This document shows, piece after piece, positions 39,726 through 48,645 of a DNA stretch of 64,000 nucleotides (position 1 is its first letter; each line of letters opens with the position of its first letter). The notes beneath the pieces were generated by a model. That model did not search any database. It was not told the DNA's origin and saw nothing but the letters and a program-made list of their open reading frames with translations. Where the stretch lies: contig NZ_JACOFW010000005.1 of NCBI RefSeq assembly GCF_014284305.1, positions 124,001 to 188,000 of the forward strand. The letters are read 5' to 3'. This stretch comes from Affinundibacterium seohonense. GTDB taxonomy: Bacteria; Pseudomonadota; Gammaproteobacteria; Burkholderiales; Burkholderiaceae_D. The position numbers and the translations under genes are program-made.

Positions 39726-42680
39726 TCAGTCGCCGAAGCGCAGGTTCTTGAGGCGCGCACCCAGTACCTCGGCGGCAGAGCGCACCTCAGATTCAGGCGC
39801 TTTGCGCTCAATGAAGGCCAGCATGTCTACCAGTAGGGTGCGGACTTCCAAGAAGTCTGCCATCTCGGCGCGCAGTTGCTCGACGATGACTTGCGCTTCG
39901 GTGTCCTTGAGCAGCTGCTGCAATGCGATGATGAGCTGTCCCAGCCGCGTCACGCCGATCTCGGTGGCATCGGTCAAATCGCGTGAAGCGTATTCGCTGA
40001 CGCGCTTGAGACGTGCGTTGTTAGGCCGCATGTCGCCCATCACACGGGTGTAATCCGTTACGCGGAATGCTTTGGCGAAGTTCTGGTAGTTATCCAGCTT
40101 GCCCGCGCCTGCGGTTTCCATGTCCATCATTCGCAGTACAAATCGCTCGATGCCAGTGAGGCGGCCCCAGGCGTCAGCGGTGAGATCTTCGGGCACCAGC
40201 AGGCTGGATGCGGTTTCCGCCGCCTGTTGGACGATTTCGTCCACCACCGTAACTTCACCGCGTGCGCGCGGGCGCAAGGCGAAGGTGGTGACGTCCTCGT
40301 CGCCGATGCGGGTGTAGGCAGTCAGCACCTTGAGTGCTGCCGCGTACCCGGCCATCTGCAGGTCGGAGTCTCCCCATACCGGCTCGCCGTGGTGCGCTTC
40401 CACAGCGTCGTTCAGGTGCATCATGGTTTCGATCTGCCGTGCCACTTCCTGACGTACTGCGGGCAGCAGGCGCTGCTTGAAGCCGGTGCGCTCGCCCGCA
40501 GCGCGTTTTTTGAGCATCAGGATGACGGTGCCCTGGACGTAGCCGCCTTTCTTCAACTCGGATGTGGTTTCAGTGGCGATATACCAGGCAGCGATCACTT
40601 GCAGACCCGCCGCCCAGAAAATGCCGATCAGGTCGCCCCATACTGCGGTGTCCTGATGCGTGAACATCACGCACTGCACGCCGTTGTCGGGCATGTGCTC
40701 GGCCATCGCTTTGTAGGCCGCGACCATGCCACGCCTGAAGTCCTCGCCGGAGCCTTTGACCGCCAGCGCGCGGCGTGAGTCCCACACCCAGTCATCGAAG
40801 GGGTGGGGCGGGTTCTTGCGCAGCCAGGCGATAAAGAACTCGGTGATTTCGTGGTAATTCACCGCATCGGCATAGGGTGGGTCGGTAATCCAGAGATCAG
40901 CATCCTCCGTTATCCCGTCAGCAGCCAAAGACTTTACAGTAATGCAAGGGCTTGAAATCTCGCCATGTACGGTATTTGTAACTCCCCACAGTGGAAGGGA
41001 CGCATAAGCGCTACGGCACCCATAATTCCAGAAAACGTTCAATGCTTGGTTGGCAAAGAGGTGGCTAATTGATTCTCGCGCGGCGCCTGTGCCGAAATAG
41101 CAGCCTCGATTGATCCAGTCGAGGGCTTTCGCGAAAGATGGCATTAAATATGCCGGAGTTTGCGACTCAAGAAGTGCCTGTTTGAAATAAGCCAGTGTGA
41201 GTAGCTGCCGCGAATTAAAGAAATGATGCCAATAAGTCCAGCCTCGCTCGCGGTATAGACGGGTAGTTTCGTCGCCCGGCTCGATGGCCATATCTGGCAC
41301 CAACCCTTCGTCCTGCCAGCGGCTCATGTTTTCGGCGACAATTTTTTCTACTCGCTGCTCGCGCTTTAGGTCGGCATCGGTCGGCGTAGCGAACCAAGTT
41401 TCCTGACGGCCCGCATTGAGTGTTTTTTTGCTGATCCACTGGATTGCATAAACGCGCTCTTGGAAAATGTCGTCCGAACGTGGCTTGAAGTCGCTCTTTT
41501 CCCAGTGACGCAGCCGATTGCCCGTTGTTCCATCCGCTTGCCTAAAGTCACCGCGTAGCGTCTTGATGGGCGTTCTATAAATTTTACCATCCAGTTCGTA
41601 GACCAGATCACCACTTTGCACAGTGCCTTGCTCAGCGGCTTTCATATCCTCTACTGATACGCCGCTGACGATGGTGATGTCGAATCGCCTTTTTACGAAG
41701 TCGGGCTTTAGCTTGGCGACGACATTGCGAGTCTTGGATATAACCCAAGTCGGTGACATCGGTACCATCCAGCCGGTTTCTGGGCAACGGCTTTCCAAGC
41801 AGTAGAGAAAAGCCTTTGCGCGATTACCTTGCTCATCGTGCTCAATGCCTAGCTCAGTAATTTCCCGATCCACCGTTGCAGCAGCTTTACTCTGCGCTTG
41901 CTCGATTTCTGCACGCCGCTCGGGGCTGGCGCCAATGATGTTCATGGCTCCCCAAGTCAGCATGCAGGCAATAGGGTTAAGATCAGAAGCATAGACATCG
42001 CATCCGATGCGCGCAGCCTCGAAGGGGATAGAGCCACCACCCGAAAAGGTATCGCCTACGCGCGCGCGATGACCGAACCGCAGAATACCGAGTTGCTCGA
42101 CCAGTTCCGGGAGCGAGTGGACGCTTATGCCCAAATGCGCGTAGTGGCGATTGATTGCCTGCCATACCGGGGCATAAAGCCAGCTATGTTCGACTTCCTC
42201 TGGACGTTTGCCAATACCTGCTTTTTCTTCATAGCTAGATAGTGTCCCCAGAGCCACCCGGTACAGCGCCAGCTTGTCGTCGTCGGTAATATCCCGCCGC
42301 CAGCCACGCCCACCAAAGTAGCGTTCTGGGTCCGAGATAGGGATCATCTCTTGCAACTTGGATGCCGAGAAAGCGTTGGCTGCCAGCGCCCGTCGCGCCA
42401 AGCCCTCATCATCAAAAGCCATGAGCTTCTCGAAAATGGCGAGATCGGCCTCCGCATCGTCAGTGGCGGGCAGCAGGCTGGCCAGCACGATGGCGCGCAC
42501 CAGAATCAGCGGCTTGCGGCCTTTCCAGTAGGAGCCAAGCCCAGTCAGTGTCTGGCTCTGAACCGCCTTGCGTTCGCTTTGTGCCTCGAACGACACTTTC
42601 TGGGCCGGGAAAACCGTTTCGATCAGCGCGGGTGCATCTTTCAAGGACAAAGGTGTGAGAGTGATGTTAGTTTTTTGCAT
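39726..42680 (-). CDS. DUF1156 adenine-specific DNA methyltransferase
   Basis: 984 residues. The DUF1156 N-terminus is followed by SAM motif I GDTFSGGGSIPFEAARIGCD near residue 212 and catalytic motif IV ITDPPYADAVNYHE near residue 600, the signature of an N6-adenine amino-methyltransferase. The ~390 residues between them probably include the target recognition region. PglXI-type enzymes of BREX type 3 are related. The product should mark self DNA for the DUF499/helicase system. The part from about 40,900 to 42,250, between the two motifs, is visibly lower in GC (around 50-55% in sampled lines) than the flanks (up to about 70%). Confidence 0.88.
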   Translation of the reverse strand: MQKTNITLTPLSLKDAPALIETVFPAQKVSFEAQSERKAVQSQTLTGLGSYWKGRKPLILVRAIVLASLLPATDDAEADLAIFEKLMAFDDEGLARRALAANAFSASKLQEMIPISDPERYFGGRGWRRDITDDDKLALYRVALGTLSSYEEKAGIGKRPEEVEHSWLYAPVWQAINRHYAHLGISVHSLPELVEQLGILRFGHRARVGDTFSGGGSIPFEAARIGCDVYASDLNPIACMLTWGAMNIIGASPERRAEIEQAQSKAAATVDREITELGIEHDEQGNRAKAFLYCLESRCPETGWMVPMSPTWVISKTRNVVAKLKPDFVKRRFDITIVSGVSVEDMKAAEQGTVQSGDLVYELDGKIYRTPIKTLRGDFRQADGTTGNRLRHWEKSDFKPRSDDIFQERVYAIQWISKKTLNAGRQETWFATPTDADLKREQRVEKIVAENMSRWQDEGLVPDMAIEPGDETTRLYRERGWTYWHHFFNSRQLLTLAYFKQALLESQTPAYLMPSFAKALDWINRGCYFGTGAARESISHLFANQALNVFWNYGCRSAYASLPLWGVTNTVHGEISSPCITVKSLAADGITEDADLWITDPPYADAVNYHEITEFFIAWLRKNPPHPFDDWVWDSRRALAVKGSGEDFRRGMVAAYKAMAEHMPDNGVQCVMFTHQDTAVWGDLIGIFWAAGLQVIAAWYIATETTSELKKGGYVQGTVILMLKKRAAGERTGFKQRLLPAVRQEVARQIETMMHLNDAVEAHHGEPVWGDSDLQMAGYAAALKVLTAYTRIGDEDVTTFALRPRARGEVTVVDEIVQQAAETASSLLVPEDLTADAWGRLTGIERFVLRMMDMETAGAGKLDNYQNFAKAFRVTDYTRVMGDMRPNNARLKRVSEYASRDLTDATEIGVTRLGQLIIALQQLLKDTEAQVIVEQLRAEMADFLEVRTLLVDMLAFIERKAPESEVRSAAEVLGARLKNLRFGD

Positions 42681-42694
42681 TCTCTGATAAATCC

Positions 42695-43753
42695 TTAATG
42701 GGCCGAAGCCATGCTTGGCGATAGCCAGCCGTGCGAACGCAACCGCTCTTCGGCAATGGCAAGCTGGCGTGGGGTGAACTGCTGCTTGCGTGCGTTCCAG
42801 TTATAGACCTGACGTTCAACGCTGTCGTGTTGGGTGGCCCCCTCGCGGCTCATCACCCAATGCACTGTGGCCAGGAGTTCTAGTCCGTAAGGTGACTCGA
42901 AGCCCTCGACCAGCTTGGTTACTCGCTCGAAACGGGCGCGGCTGATGTCATGTTGATCCAAATAATCCTTGGCGTCTTCCACCGCACCTGGCACCAGCGT
43001 GAGCGGCTTGTCCGGCGCATCGCCGCCGTCAGCGTAACCCGCGATCAAATGACCTTCTACCGCCTTCAGCACGTGTCGAAGGTTTTCGGCATAAGGACCA
43101 TAGTGATGCTTGACGTATTGGAGACGCAGCGGCTCGCCTGCTTCCTGCATGAAGTACATCAGCTTGTGGACTTCCAGCAGGGTGACAAAGGGGTCAAGTA
43201 GGCCACCAAGATAGCGCTGCATCAGTTCCACCAAGGCGGCGCGACCCGCCGTCATCTTGGGTACCTCGCGCACGTGTGCCATCTTGTCGTTGGCAGGGGC
43301 TCCCTTGGGCTCAAACACCAGCACGCGCACTTCGGCAAGCTCTGCCAGTGCGTGCTCGATGCGTGGTCGCACCTCGTTCCAGTCCAGCCCGCCCAGGCCT
43401 GCGCCCAGGGGCGGAATGGCGATGGAGCGAATGCTCTTGTCGCGGATGACATTGACCAGATCGACAAGGCCCGCATCGATGTCTTCAATACGGCTCTTGC
43501 CGCGCCAGTGGCGCTTGGTCGGAAAGTTGATGATGAAGCGCGGCAAGGTGAGCTGCCCCGTCTCAAAAACGAACATGCGACCAGGTTGCACAGCTTCGCG
43601 TTTGCAGGCCATTTCATAAGCCTTGAAGTTTTCGGGGTAGACGTTCTTGAACTGCAAGGCGATGCCGCGCCCCATCACACCAACGCAATTGACGGTGTTA
43701 ACCAGTGCGTCGGCCTCACACTGAAGGATGTCGCCTGAGGTGTACTCAATCAT
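42695..43753 (-). CDS. darG: DarG-type macrodomain antitoxin
   Basis: 352 residues, started at MIEYTSGDILQCEADALVNT (43753) behind GAGGAG; the frame is open upstream only through the DarT gene. Residues 1-~155 are a macrodomain (VNTVNCVGVMGRGIALQFK; IPPLGAGLGGLDW) that in DarG removes ADP-ribose from thymidine in DNA. The C-terminal ~190 residues match the DarG tail that binds and blocks DarT (LLEVHKLMYFMQEAGEPLRL). It follows darT by 17 bases. Placement inside the DUF499-DUF1156 operon is discussed as a finding. Confidence 0.9.
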   Translation of the reverse strand: MIEYTSGDILQCEADALVNTVNCVGVMGRGIALQFKNVYPENFKAYEMACKREAVQPGRMFVFETGQLTLPRFIINFPTKRHWRGKSRIEDIDAGLVDLVNVIRDKSIRSIAIPPLGAGLGGLDWNEVRPRIEHALAELAEVRVLVFEPKGAPANDKMAHVREVPKMTAGRAALVELMQRYLGGLLDPFVTLLEVHKLMYFMQEAGEPLRLQYVKHHYGPYAENLRHVLKAVEGHLIAGYADGGDAPDKPLTLVPGAVEDAKDYLDQHDISRARFERVTKLVEGFESPYGLELLATVHWVMSREGATQHDSVERQVYNWNARKQQFTPRQLAIAEERLRSHGWLSPSMASAH

Positions 43754-43770
43754 GACTGTGCTCCTCTCAT

Positions 43771-44421
43771 TTAGTAGTACCATTCCGGGCGCACATCGAC
43801 CAGAGGCCGGTGTCCGTGTGTCGGAAGGGCGTTTACAACTTGTCGATAGACTGTGGCCGACTGCACGCCGATGCGTTCGATCAGGTGCCACGGAAAATGT
43901 TGCTCCAATAAGAACTCGGCTTGTTTGCCTTCTTTCAGGGCGCCACTCCAGTTGTTCGCCTGCACCGCCGTCCAGTTAATTTCACCAAGATGCGTCAAGT
44001 CATTTCGATCTTCAAAAAAATACGATCCGGCGTTTGATAGTGTGAACGCCCAGCGAGAGGGTTGCGCGTTGGCCCAGGCCACAACTGCGCCTAAATCCGC
44101 CTGCAAGTGGATGATGGACGCTTGCCCACCTTGGTAAGCCAGTTCTTCGTTGCGTCGGTGAATCAAATAAAGCATCACGGATCGAGGGCAGAAGTAAAAC
44201 GGCACGCAGGCACCGACGAACAAGCCGGGATGACTTGCAAGCTGAAGCTCAGTCAAACGACGCCGCTTGATGTGGTTCATCCCAATCATCGTCCCGCCCA
44301 GCGCCTGCGCTTGTACCATTGCATCCGACAATAGGCCACCTGTTGCCACGATGGAGGGCAGACGATCGACGTGAGCAATGTGGTAGATCTTTGGTTGCAA
44401 CGGGACATTATTGGCACTCAT
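43771..44421 (-). CDS. darT: DarT-type DNA ADP-ribosyltransferase toxin (DUF4433)
   Basis: 216 residues. DarT attaches ADP-ribose to thymidine in single-stranded DNA and blocks replication. Seen here: the NAD-binding start KIYHIAHVDRLPSIVATGG, the signature FYFCPRSVMLYLIHRRN, and the catalytic Glu in KQAEFLLEQHFPW (E169). All key residues are present, so the toxin should be active. Its ATG overlaps the TGA of the DUF3780 gene (ATGA), which ties its translation to the defence operon. Confidence 0.9.
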   Translation of the reverse strand: MSANNVPLQPKIYHIAHVDRLPSIVATGGLLSDAMVQAQALGGTMIGMNHIKRRRLTELQLASHPGLFVGACVPFYFCPRSVMLYLIHRRNEELAYQGGQASIIHLQADLGAVVAWANAQPSRWAFTLSNAGSYFFEDRNDLTHLGEINWTAVQANNWSGALKEGKQAEFLLEQHFPWHLIERIGVQSATVYRQVVNALPTHGHRPLVDVRPEWYY

Positions 44422-45044
44422 ATCGTGTCATCCCCAAACAAACCTAAAGATACGTTTGTAACTTCTGTTTGCGGTTTACTTGAACGAGCACGAGGTGAAA
44501 GTAATTCGCTCTGAGCGACATCACCCAATGCATGTTTAAGTGCCTCACGCCAGCCTTTCCCAGCATCCAAGACCCCACCGGTGCTCATGGCAGTCATTCC
44601 AAAAAGCCACCAGCGCTCTTCTGGGCGCAGTGCCAGCCAGTTACGTGTCGCAACTGGAATTTTTTCAAGTTCCATTTGCTCCACTGCCCATGCTAAGACG
44701 CACAATTCTTTACCGAGTAAGCGATCAACAAGATTCTCGCCGACCTTCCATGCATTAGGTTTTATACCGTGCGCCGCAAGCCGCGCATTAAATGCACGCT
44801 GTACCTCAGATCGAATGACAGTCCATCGCTGCCGCTCTAACAACACTCTATCTACAATGGAACTTTCATTGCTAGCAGCCTGCATACCAAGATATTCACT
44901 GATGTGCACCTTTCCAGTGTTAGCTTTTGGGATCACAATTTTAAAATGATGTGGATCGGAAATTGCAGGCACACCGAATCCGAGCGTATGCACGACTTTT
45001 GCCGACGCTTCAGACACCGTTTGTTGACCTGCTTTCTTTGCCAT
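44418..45044 (-). CDS. DUF3780 anti-phage-associated protein
   Basis: 208 residues, started at MAKKAGQQTVSEA (45044) behind AAGAGGAA, one base after the DUF499 stop. HISEYLG near residue 45 and NWLALRPEERWWLFGMTAMS in the second half are family-like. It is always found, as I recall, with DUF499 and DUF1156 partners; its biochemical role is unknown. The stop overlaps the darT start. Sampled GC is about 45%, against 60-68% in darT and darG immediately downstream. Confidence 0.8.
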   Translation of the reverse strand: MAKKAGQQTVSEASAKVVHTLGFGVPAISDPHHFKIVIPKANTGKVHISEYLGMQAASNESSIVDRVLLERQRWTVIRSEVQRAFNARLAAHGIKPNAWKVGENLVDRLLGKELCVLAWAVEQMELEKIPVATRNWLALRPEERWWLFGMTAMSTGGVLDAGKGWREALKHALGDVAQSELLSPRARSSKPQTEVTNVSLGLFGDDTI

Positions 45045-45045
45045 T

Positions 45046-48000
45046 CTATTCCTCTTGATTGATTTCACCCGGCTTCAAATCGATTTCGGCAAGACGTGCG
45101 AACTCTTTGAGTGCAAAACCGGAATCGAAATAGATGCCATCCGCGATGGTAATATTCAATTGTGCGTCTGGCTCATTGAGTACATCACGCATGCTGTTTA
45201 CCACCCCCTCAATTAGGACCGCAGTGACTTCCCTTTCTTGAAAGCGCACGGTTACAGTATTCTCACCCTCACCAATCTCGATTCGCACCCCTTTAAAGCG
45301 AACATTCGACTGATCTCGAAAACGGTTTATCACGCCAAATACCCGTTCAGTTGTATCAAGGGCGACGCGCTTACTTTGCAAACGTGCTGGTCTAGTATCT
45401 TCAATTTGCACGGACTTATCGCCACTTTGCGGAATTGAAAAATCGGCGGTCTTATTTGCTTCACCTGCTCGAGCGTACACTAACAATCGACAATTAGCTG
45501 AACTTATCTCAAATGGTGCGTCGTAGCGCTTCCCATCTCTCGGGTTAGAACCGTCAAGCGTATAAAAAATCTCGGCGCTCGGCGTCGTGGCAATGGTCAC
45601 ACGCCGCTTGTCGCCCGCTGGCTCAACTTGATGTCGAATCTTAAGGTCAGCAAGCCAACGAACTGGTGCTCCAACTTCATAACGACCGGTTGGCTCTTTG
45701 ACCAAAAAGTACACAGTGCCCTCGCCAGTGACGAAGTTATCTAAATCGTCGACCCTACTACTTGAATCCGAAACATCTGAAGTTTTTGAGTAATAGACAA
45801 CTGGACTATCACCTGCATGTCTTGGTGTCAGACTCAACACGGTCTCGCCTGTGTCCGGTTTTACTGTCACCACAGAGACATTCACGGTCGATTTGTCTTT
45901 AGGGAATGGACCTTTTTCGATATATCCATCCTCGCCCAATCGCCAACGACCTTGCTTCAGGGCCTCACTTTTAAGCCCATCTAAACCGCTAGCACCTGGC
46001 ATCCAAGGCCAGATCGGCGAACACTTTGCTCGCGTTACCAAATCTTTCCACGGAATCCGGCGATTTTCTTTACCTGATGGCCAAAGATACTCTTCCGCTT
46101 GTGCAAAATACTCATCAAAATTATCTTTATCGAGATCAGAGACAAGCTTATAGTCAGCACGTGGACTTGCTAACAGTTTTTCGATTTGCGTTTCAGCTGA
46201 ATGCTCACCTTCACCAAGTTTAAGCCCTTGATCAATCGTCACTGCAGCAAGAACATCACGTCCGTCGACCGGGTCGTTAGCGGGAAAATAAAGCCGATTA
46301 TACGCAGCAGACAATGATTTACTAAATCGATCTTCTGAATCTTCAAAACGATCACGAGCTTCTTCAAATAACGTATCGCCAGATCTCAGGCGCTTATGGA
46401 TTTGCTCGATAGCGTACAGTTCACGTAATCGCTCCTCAACTGCATCAGCGAGCATACTATCTTGGCCTGTCAGAACCAATAAATTATTCTTTTCCTGCTG
46501 ATAATCAAAAAAGTTTTGTAGCTCATTTGGTGGTACTTTGCCGTCAGGCTTGATCACAATAAGAGTGCGAGGACCACCAAGCTTAAGCTCATCGAACTTT
46601 GGTAACACTTGAACATCTTGATATGCGATGCGATTCACTGGCGAGAGTATTCCACTTAACCTGTTGATCAGGGCTTGATCAACTTTCGGTTGAGGCACTT
46701 CTTTTGCATTTCGTTCTATTTGACGAGAAAGATTCTCTGTTTCTTTGATAAAGAATCTTTGATCTTCGCGGTGCAGATACCATGCCGACTCACGCAGTCG
46801 TTGGAGGGCCTGTAAGAACTCATCAGGCTTACGTTGTGGCGCAGCCAGAAATTCAATCAATTCACTTTCGGAGAGTCCAATGCGTCCGCCTACAGCACGA
46901 GACAAGCTCGATGACAAAAGGAGTGTCATAAGCTGTTGCGCGGCGTCCCCAGCCAACTCAACATCCAAATTTTCAGCAATAGCGTTACCTGAATCGGCTA
47001 TGTCACGCGTGATAGCAGGAATCAGTTTGGGAGCTATTCGTTCGATTTCATCTTTAACTTGTTCATCGTTCAAATTAAGGTGTTGGGTGCCGATTAAGAA
47101 TACATCATCGTTTTCTCGCTCATCAACACTTTTCAAAAGACGCGCTGTGAACTGCATTAACCCGCGCGTCTGACGGAAACCTTCATTCTCTTTAAAAAGC
47201 GCGACCAAATGTTTAAAGGAGGGATGAAACGGATAAGTTTCGCGCACCTGTTCTGCAATTTGTTCAATACTGCTCGCGATGATGTATCCACCATCTTCTG
47301 CTTTCTTGATTTGCTGTGCGTACTCCTCTGCAACTTCGGAAATGACTCGCTCATCGGGCAACTGATCAATCAGCCGTTTCTTCAAGATCTCATAAACTTC
47401 ATTACCTCCAAGCTGAACAGGAGTGATAGTCATAGCCTGACGACGGGTTTCCTGTTGCAGGTTAGAAATTGCGTCTGCAAGGGCTTTCGTCTGCATCTTG
47501 TAACTACCTGATAGATTAGCCACGACAATGGCGCAATTCGGCAACTCCAACGCTGCACTCATTAGGCTTGAGAGGCTATATACAGCCATGTTGGCCAGTG
47601 TTCCTTGCCCAAATACCTGTGTGCTAGCGTTGTCAAGATATGGAGGCAACTCATCCAACAAAATTAGCGTTGGTTGATCGCCAATTATTTCTTTCCATTG
47701 GCGCTGATCTACGGCTTTGGGACCATTCGCCCAATATGGCTTAATAGCCTCAGCTGCACCAAGCTGAGTCGCAATTTCACCCCAAATAAAATTATCTGGA
47801 TTGTTACGACCGTTGAAAGCGGCAATTCTAGCCTTTCCAAAATCTACTCGTGCAGCTAGCTCGTTGGTGAGAACACTTTTTCTCAACTGAGAGTGGCGGG
47901 CAAGCAGGCCGAGAGCAACCATCATGTGAGTTTTACCGCCACCCATCGCTTGCGTAAGCTCGAAAACCGCCTGGTCAGACTTCCCGGACAGACGCAATAA

Positions 48001-48171
48001 TCCTTCACGAAATAGTTGATCCATGCCGTGTGTAACAAAATTTCTGGTAAAAAATTCACTACCATCACCCTCATCATTGATGAGGTCAGCGAGATTTTCG
48101 ATACCTTGACTCATTCGATAATCACGAATAACAGGATTAAATCTACAAGCTTGCTTAACCGTCTTGATCAT
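45046..48171 (-). CDS. DUF499 P-loop ATPase of the defence operon
   Basis: 1041 residues. Walker A is AMGGGKTHMM (K80) and Walker B is LILLDELPPYLD (171-180), in a large AAA-like ATPase domain typical of DUF499. The C-terminal ~250 residues contain a beta-sandwich module like the chitobiase/beta-hexosaminidase C-terminal domain (IFYTLDGSNPRDGKRYDAPF). Its ATG overlaps the TGA of the RHH gene upstream. BrxC/PglY proteins of BREX are analogous large ATPases, but no pglZ, brxA or brxF is seen here. GC is low (about 35-45% in sampled lines). Confidence 0.88.
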   Translation of the reverse strand: MIKTVKQACRFNPVIRDYRMSQGIENLADLINDEGDGSEFFTRNFVTHGMDQLFREGLLRLSGKSDQAVFELTQAMGGGKTHMMVALGLLARHSQLRKSVLTNELAARVDFGKARIAAFNGRNNPDNFIWGEIATQLGAAEAIKPYWANGPKAVDQRQWKEIIGDQPTLILLDELPPYLDNASTQVFGQGTLANMAVYSLSSLMSAALELPNCAIVVANLSGSYKMQTKALADAISNLQQETRRQAMTITPVQLGGNEVYEILKKRLIDQLPDERVISEVAEEYAQQIKKAEDGGYIIASSIEQIAEQVRETYPFHPSFKHLVALFKENEGFRQTRGLMQFTARLLKSVDERENDDVFLIGTQHLNLNDEQVKDEIERIAPKLIPAITRDIADSGNAIAENLDVELAGDAAQQLMTLLLSSSLSRAVGGRIGLSESELIEFLAAPQRKPDEFLQALQRLRESAWYLHREDQRFFIKETENLSRQIERNAKEVPQPKVDQALINRLSGILSPVNRIAYQDVQVLPKFDELKLGGPRTLIVIKPDGKVPPNELQNFFDYQQEKNNLLVLTGQDSMLADAVEERLRELYAIEQIHKRLRSGDTLFEEARDRFEDSEDRFSKSLSAAYNRLYFPANDPVDGRDVLAAVTIDQGLKLGEGEHSAETQIEKLLASPRADYKLVSDLDKDNFDEYFAQAEEYLWPSGKENRRIPWKDLVTRAKCSPIWPWMPGASGLDGLKSEALKQGRWRLGEDGYIEKGPFPKDKSTVNVSVVTVKPDTGETVLSLTPRHAGDSPVVYYSKTSDVSDSSSRVDDLDNFVTGEGTVYFLVKEPTGRYEVGAPVRWLADLKIRHQVEPAGDKRRVTIATTPSAEIFYTLDGSNPRDGKRYDAPFEISSANCRLLVYARAGEANKTADFSIPQSGDKSVQIEDTRPARLQSKRVALDTTERVFGVINRFRDQSNVRFKGVRIEIGEGENTVTVRFQEREVTAVLIEGVVNSMRDVLNEPDAQLNITIADGIYFDSGFALKEFARLAEIDLKPGEINQEE

Positions 48172-48365
48172 AAACTTTGCCCGTTCTTTCTTTCAGTTTC
48201 GTTTGAATTTAAAATTGCAATGCCATGGCTTTCGCAGTGAGATTTGATTAGCATTTCAATCATGTTAGCGATGGAACGATGCTCCCTTTCAGCCGCAATA
48301 CGCAGCGCCTCTTTGAGAGCGGGTGCGATTCGAAATGTTAGTGTTGCGGATTTACTGGTAGCCAT
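48168..48365 (-). CDS. Ribbon-helix-helix regulator at the head of the defence operon
   Basis: 65 residues, started at MATSKSATLTFRIAPALKEAL (48365) behind GGAGAAG. The beta strand ATLTFRI followed by two helices (PALKEALRIAAEREHR, SIANMIEMLIKSHCE) is the RHH/CopG/Arc fold. Stop and DUF499 start overlap (ATGA). It probably represses its own operon through the dyad at 48393-48409. Confidence 0.8.
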   Translation of the reverse strand: MATSKSATLTFRIAPALKEALRIAAEREHRSIANMIEMLIKSHCESHGIAILNSNETERKNGQSL

Positions 48366-48392
48366 AGCTTCTCCGGAAACCATTGAAAAATG

Positions 48393-48409
48393 TACTGCAC
48401 TTTACAGTA
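48393..48409. promoter_or_regulatory. Operator-like dyad upstream of the defence operon
   Basis: TACTG-CACTTTA-CAGTA is a perfect 5-bp dyad with a 7-base spacer, 28-44 bases upstream of the RHH start codon. Position and symmetry suit an autoregulatory site for the RHH protein. The rest of the gap up to 48645 shows nothing else. Confidence 0.5.
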
Positions 48410-48645
48410 TCCCATAAGCTTTGGCAAATTCGGTGAGGCCGTCTGAATACACCGACCAGCGAATCAAAAAACACAAAAAAGTTAAACATTCATTCATCTT
48501 TCAATTTAGAAATTCCGCAAGAAACAAAACAACCAAAAGCTTTACTTCAAGTCACAAAACACACAAGTACGCTCACCTCATAACAACGAATGCAACTGCG
48601 ATATTAAACAGCCAACTCACTTAACTAGTTAGCTCAAACGGGTAA

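Noticed and set aside
36067-48171. A BREX or DISARM system
   Set aside because: The methyltransferase and ATPase resemble BREX parts and the PLD/SNF2 parts recall DISARM, but pglZ, brxA, drmA and drmB are all missing, so neither name is justified.
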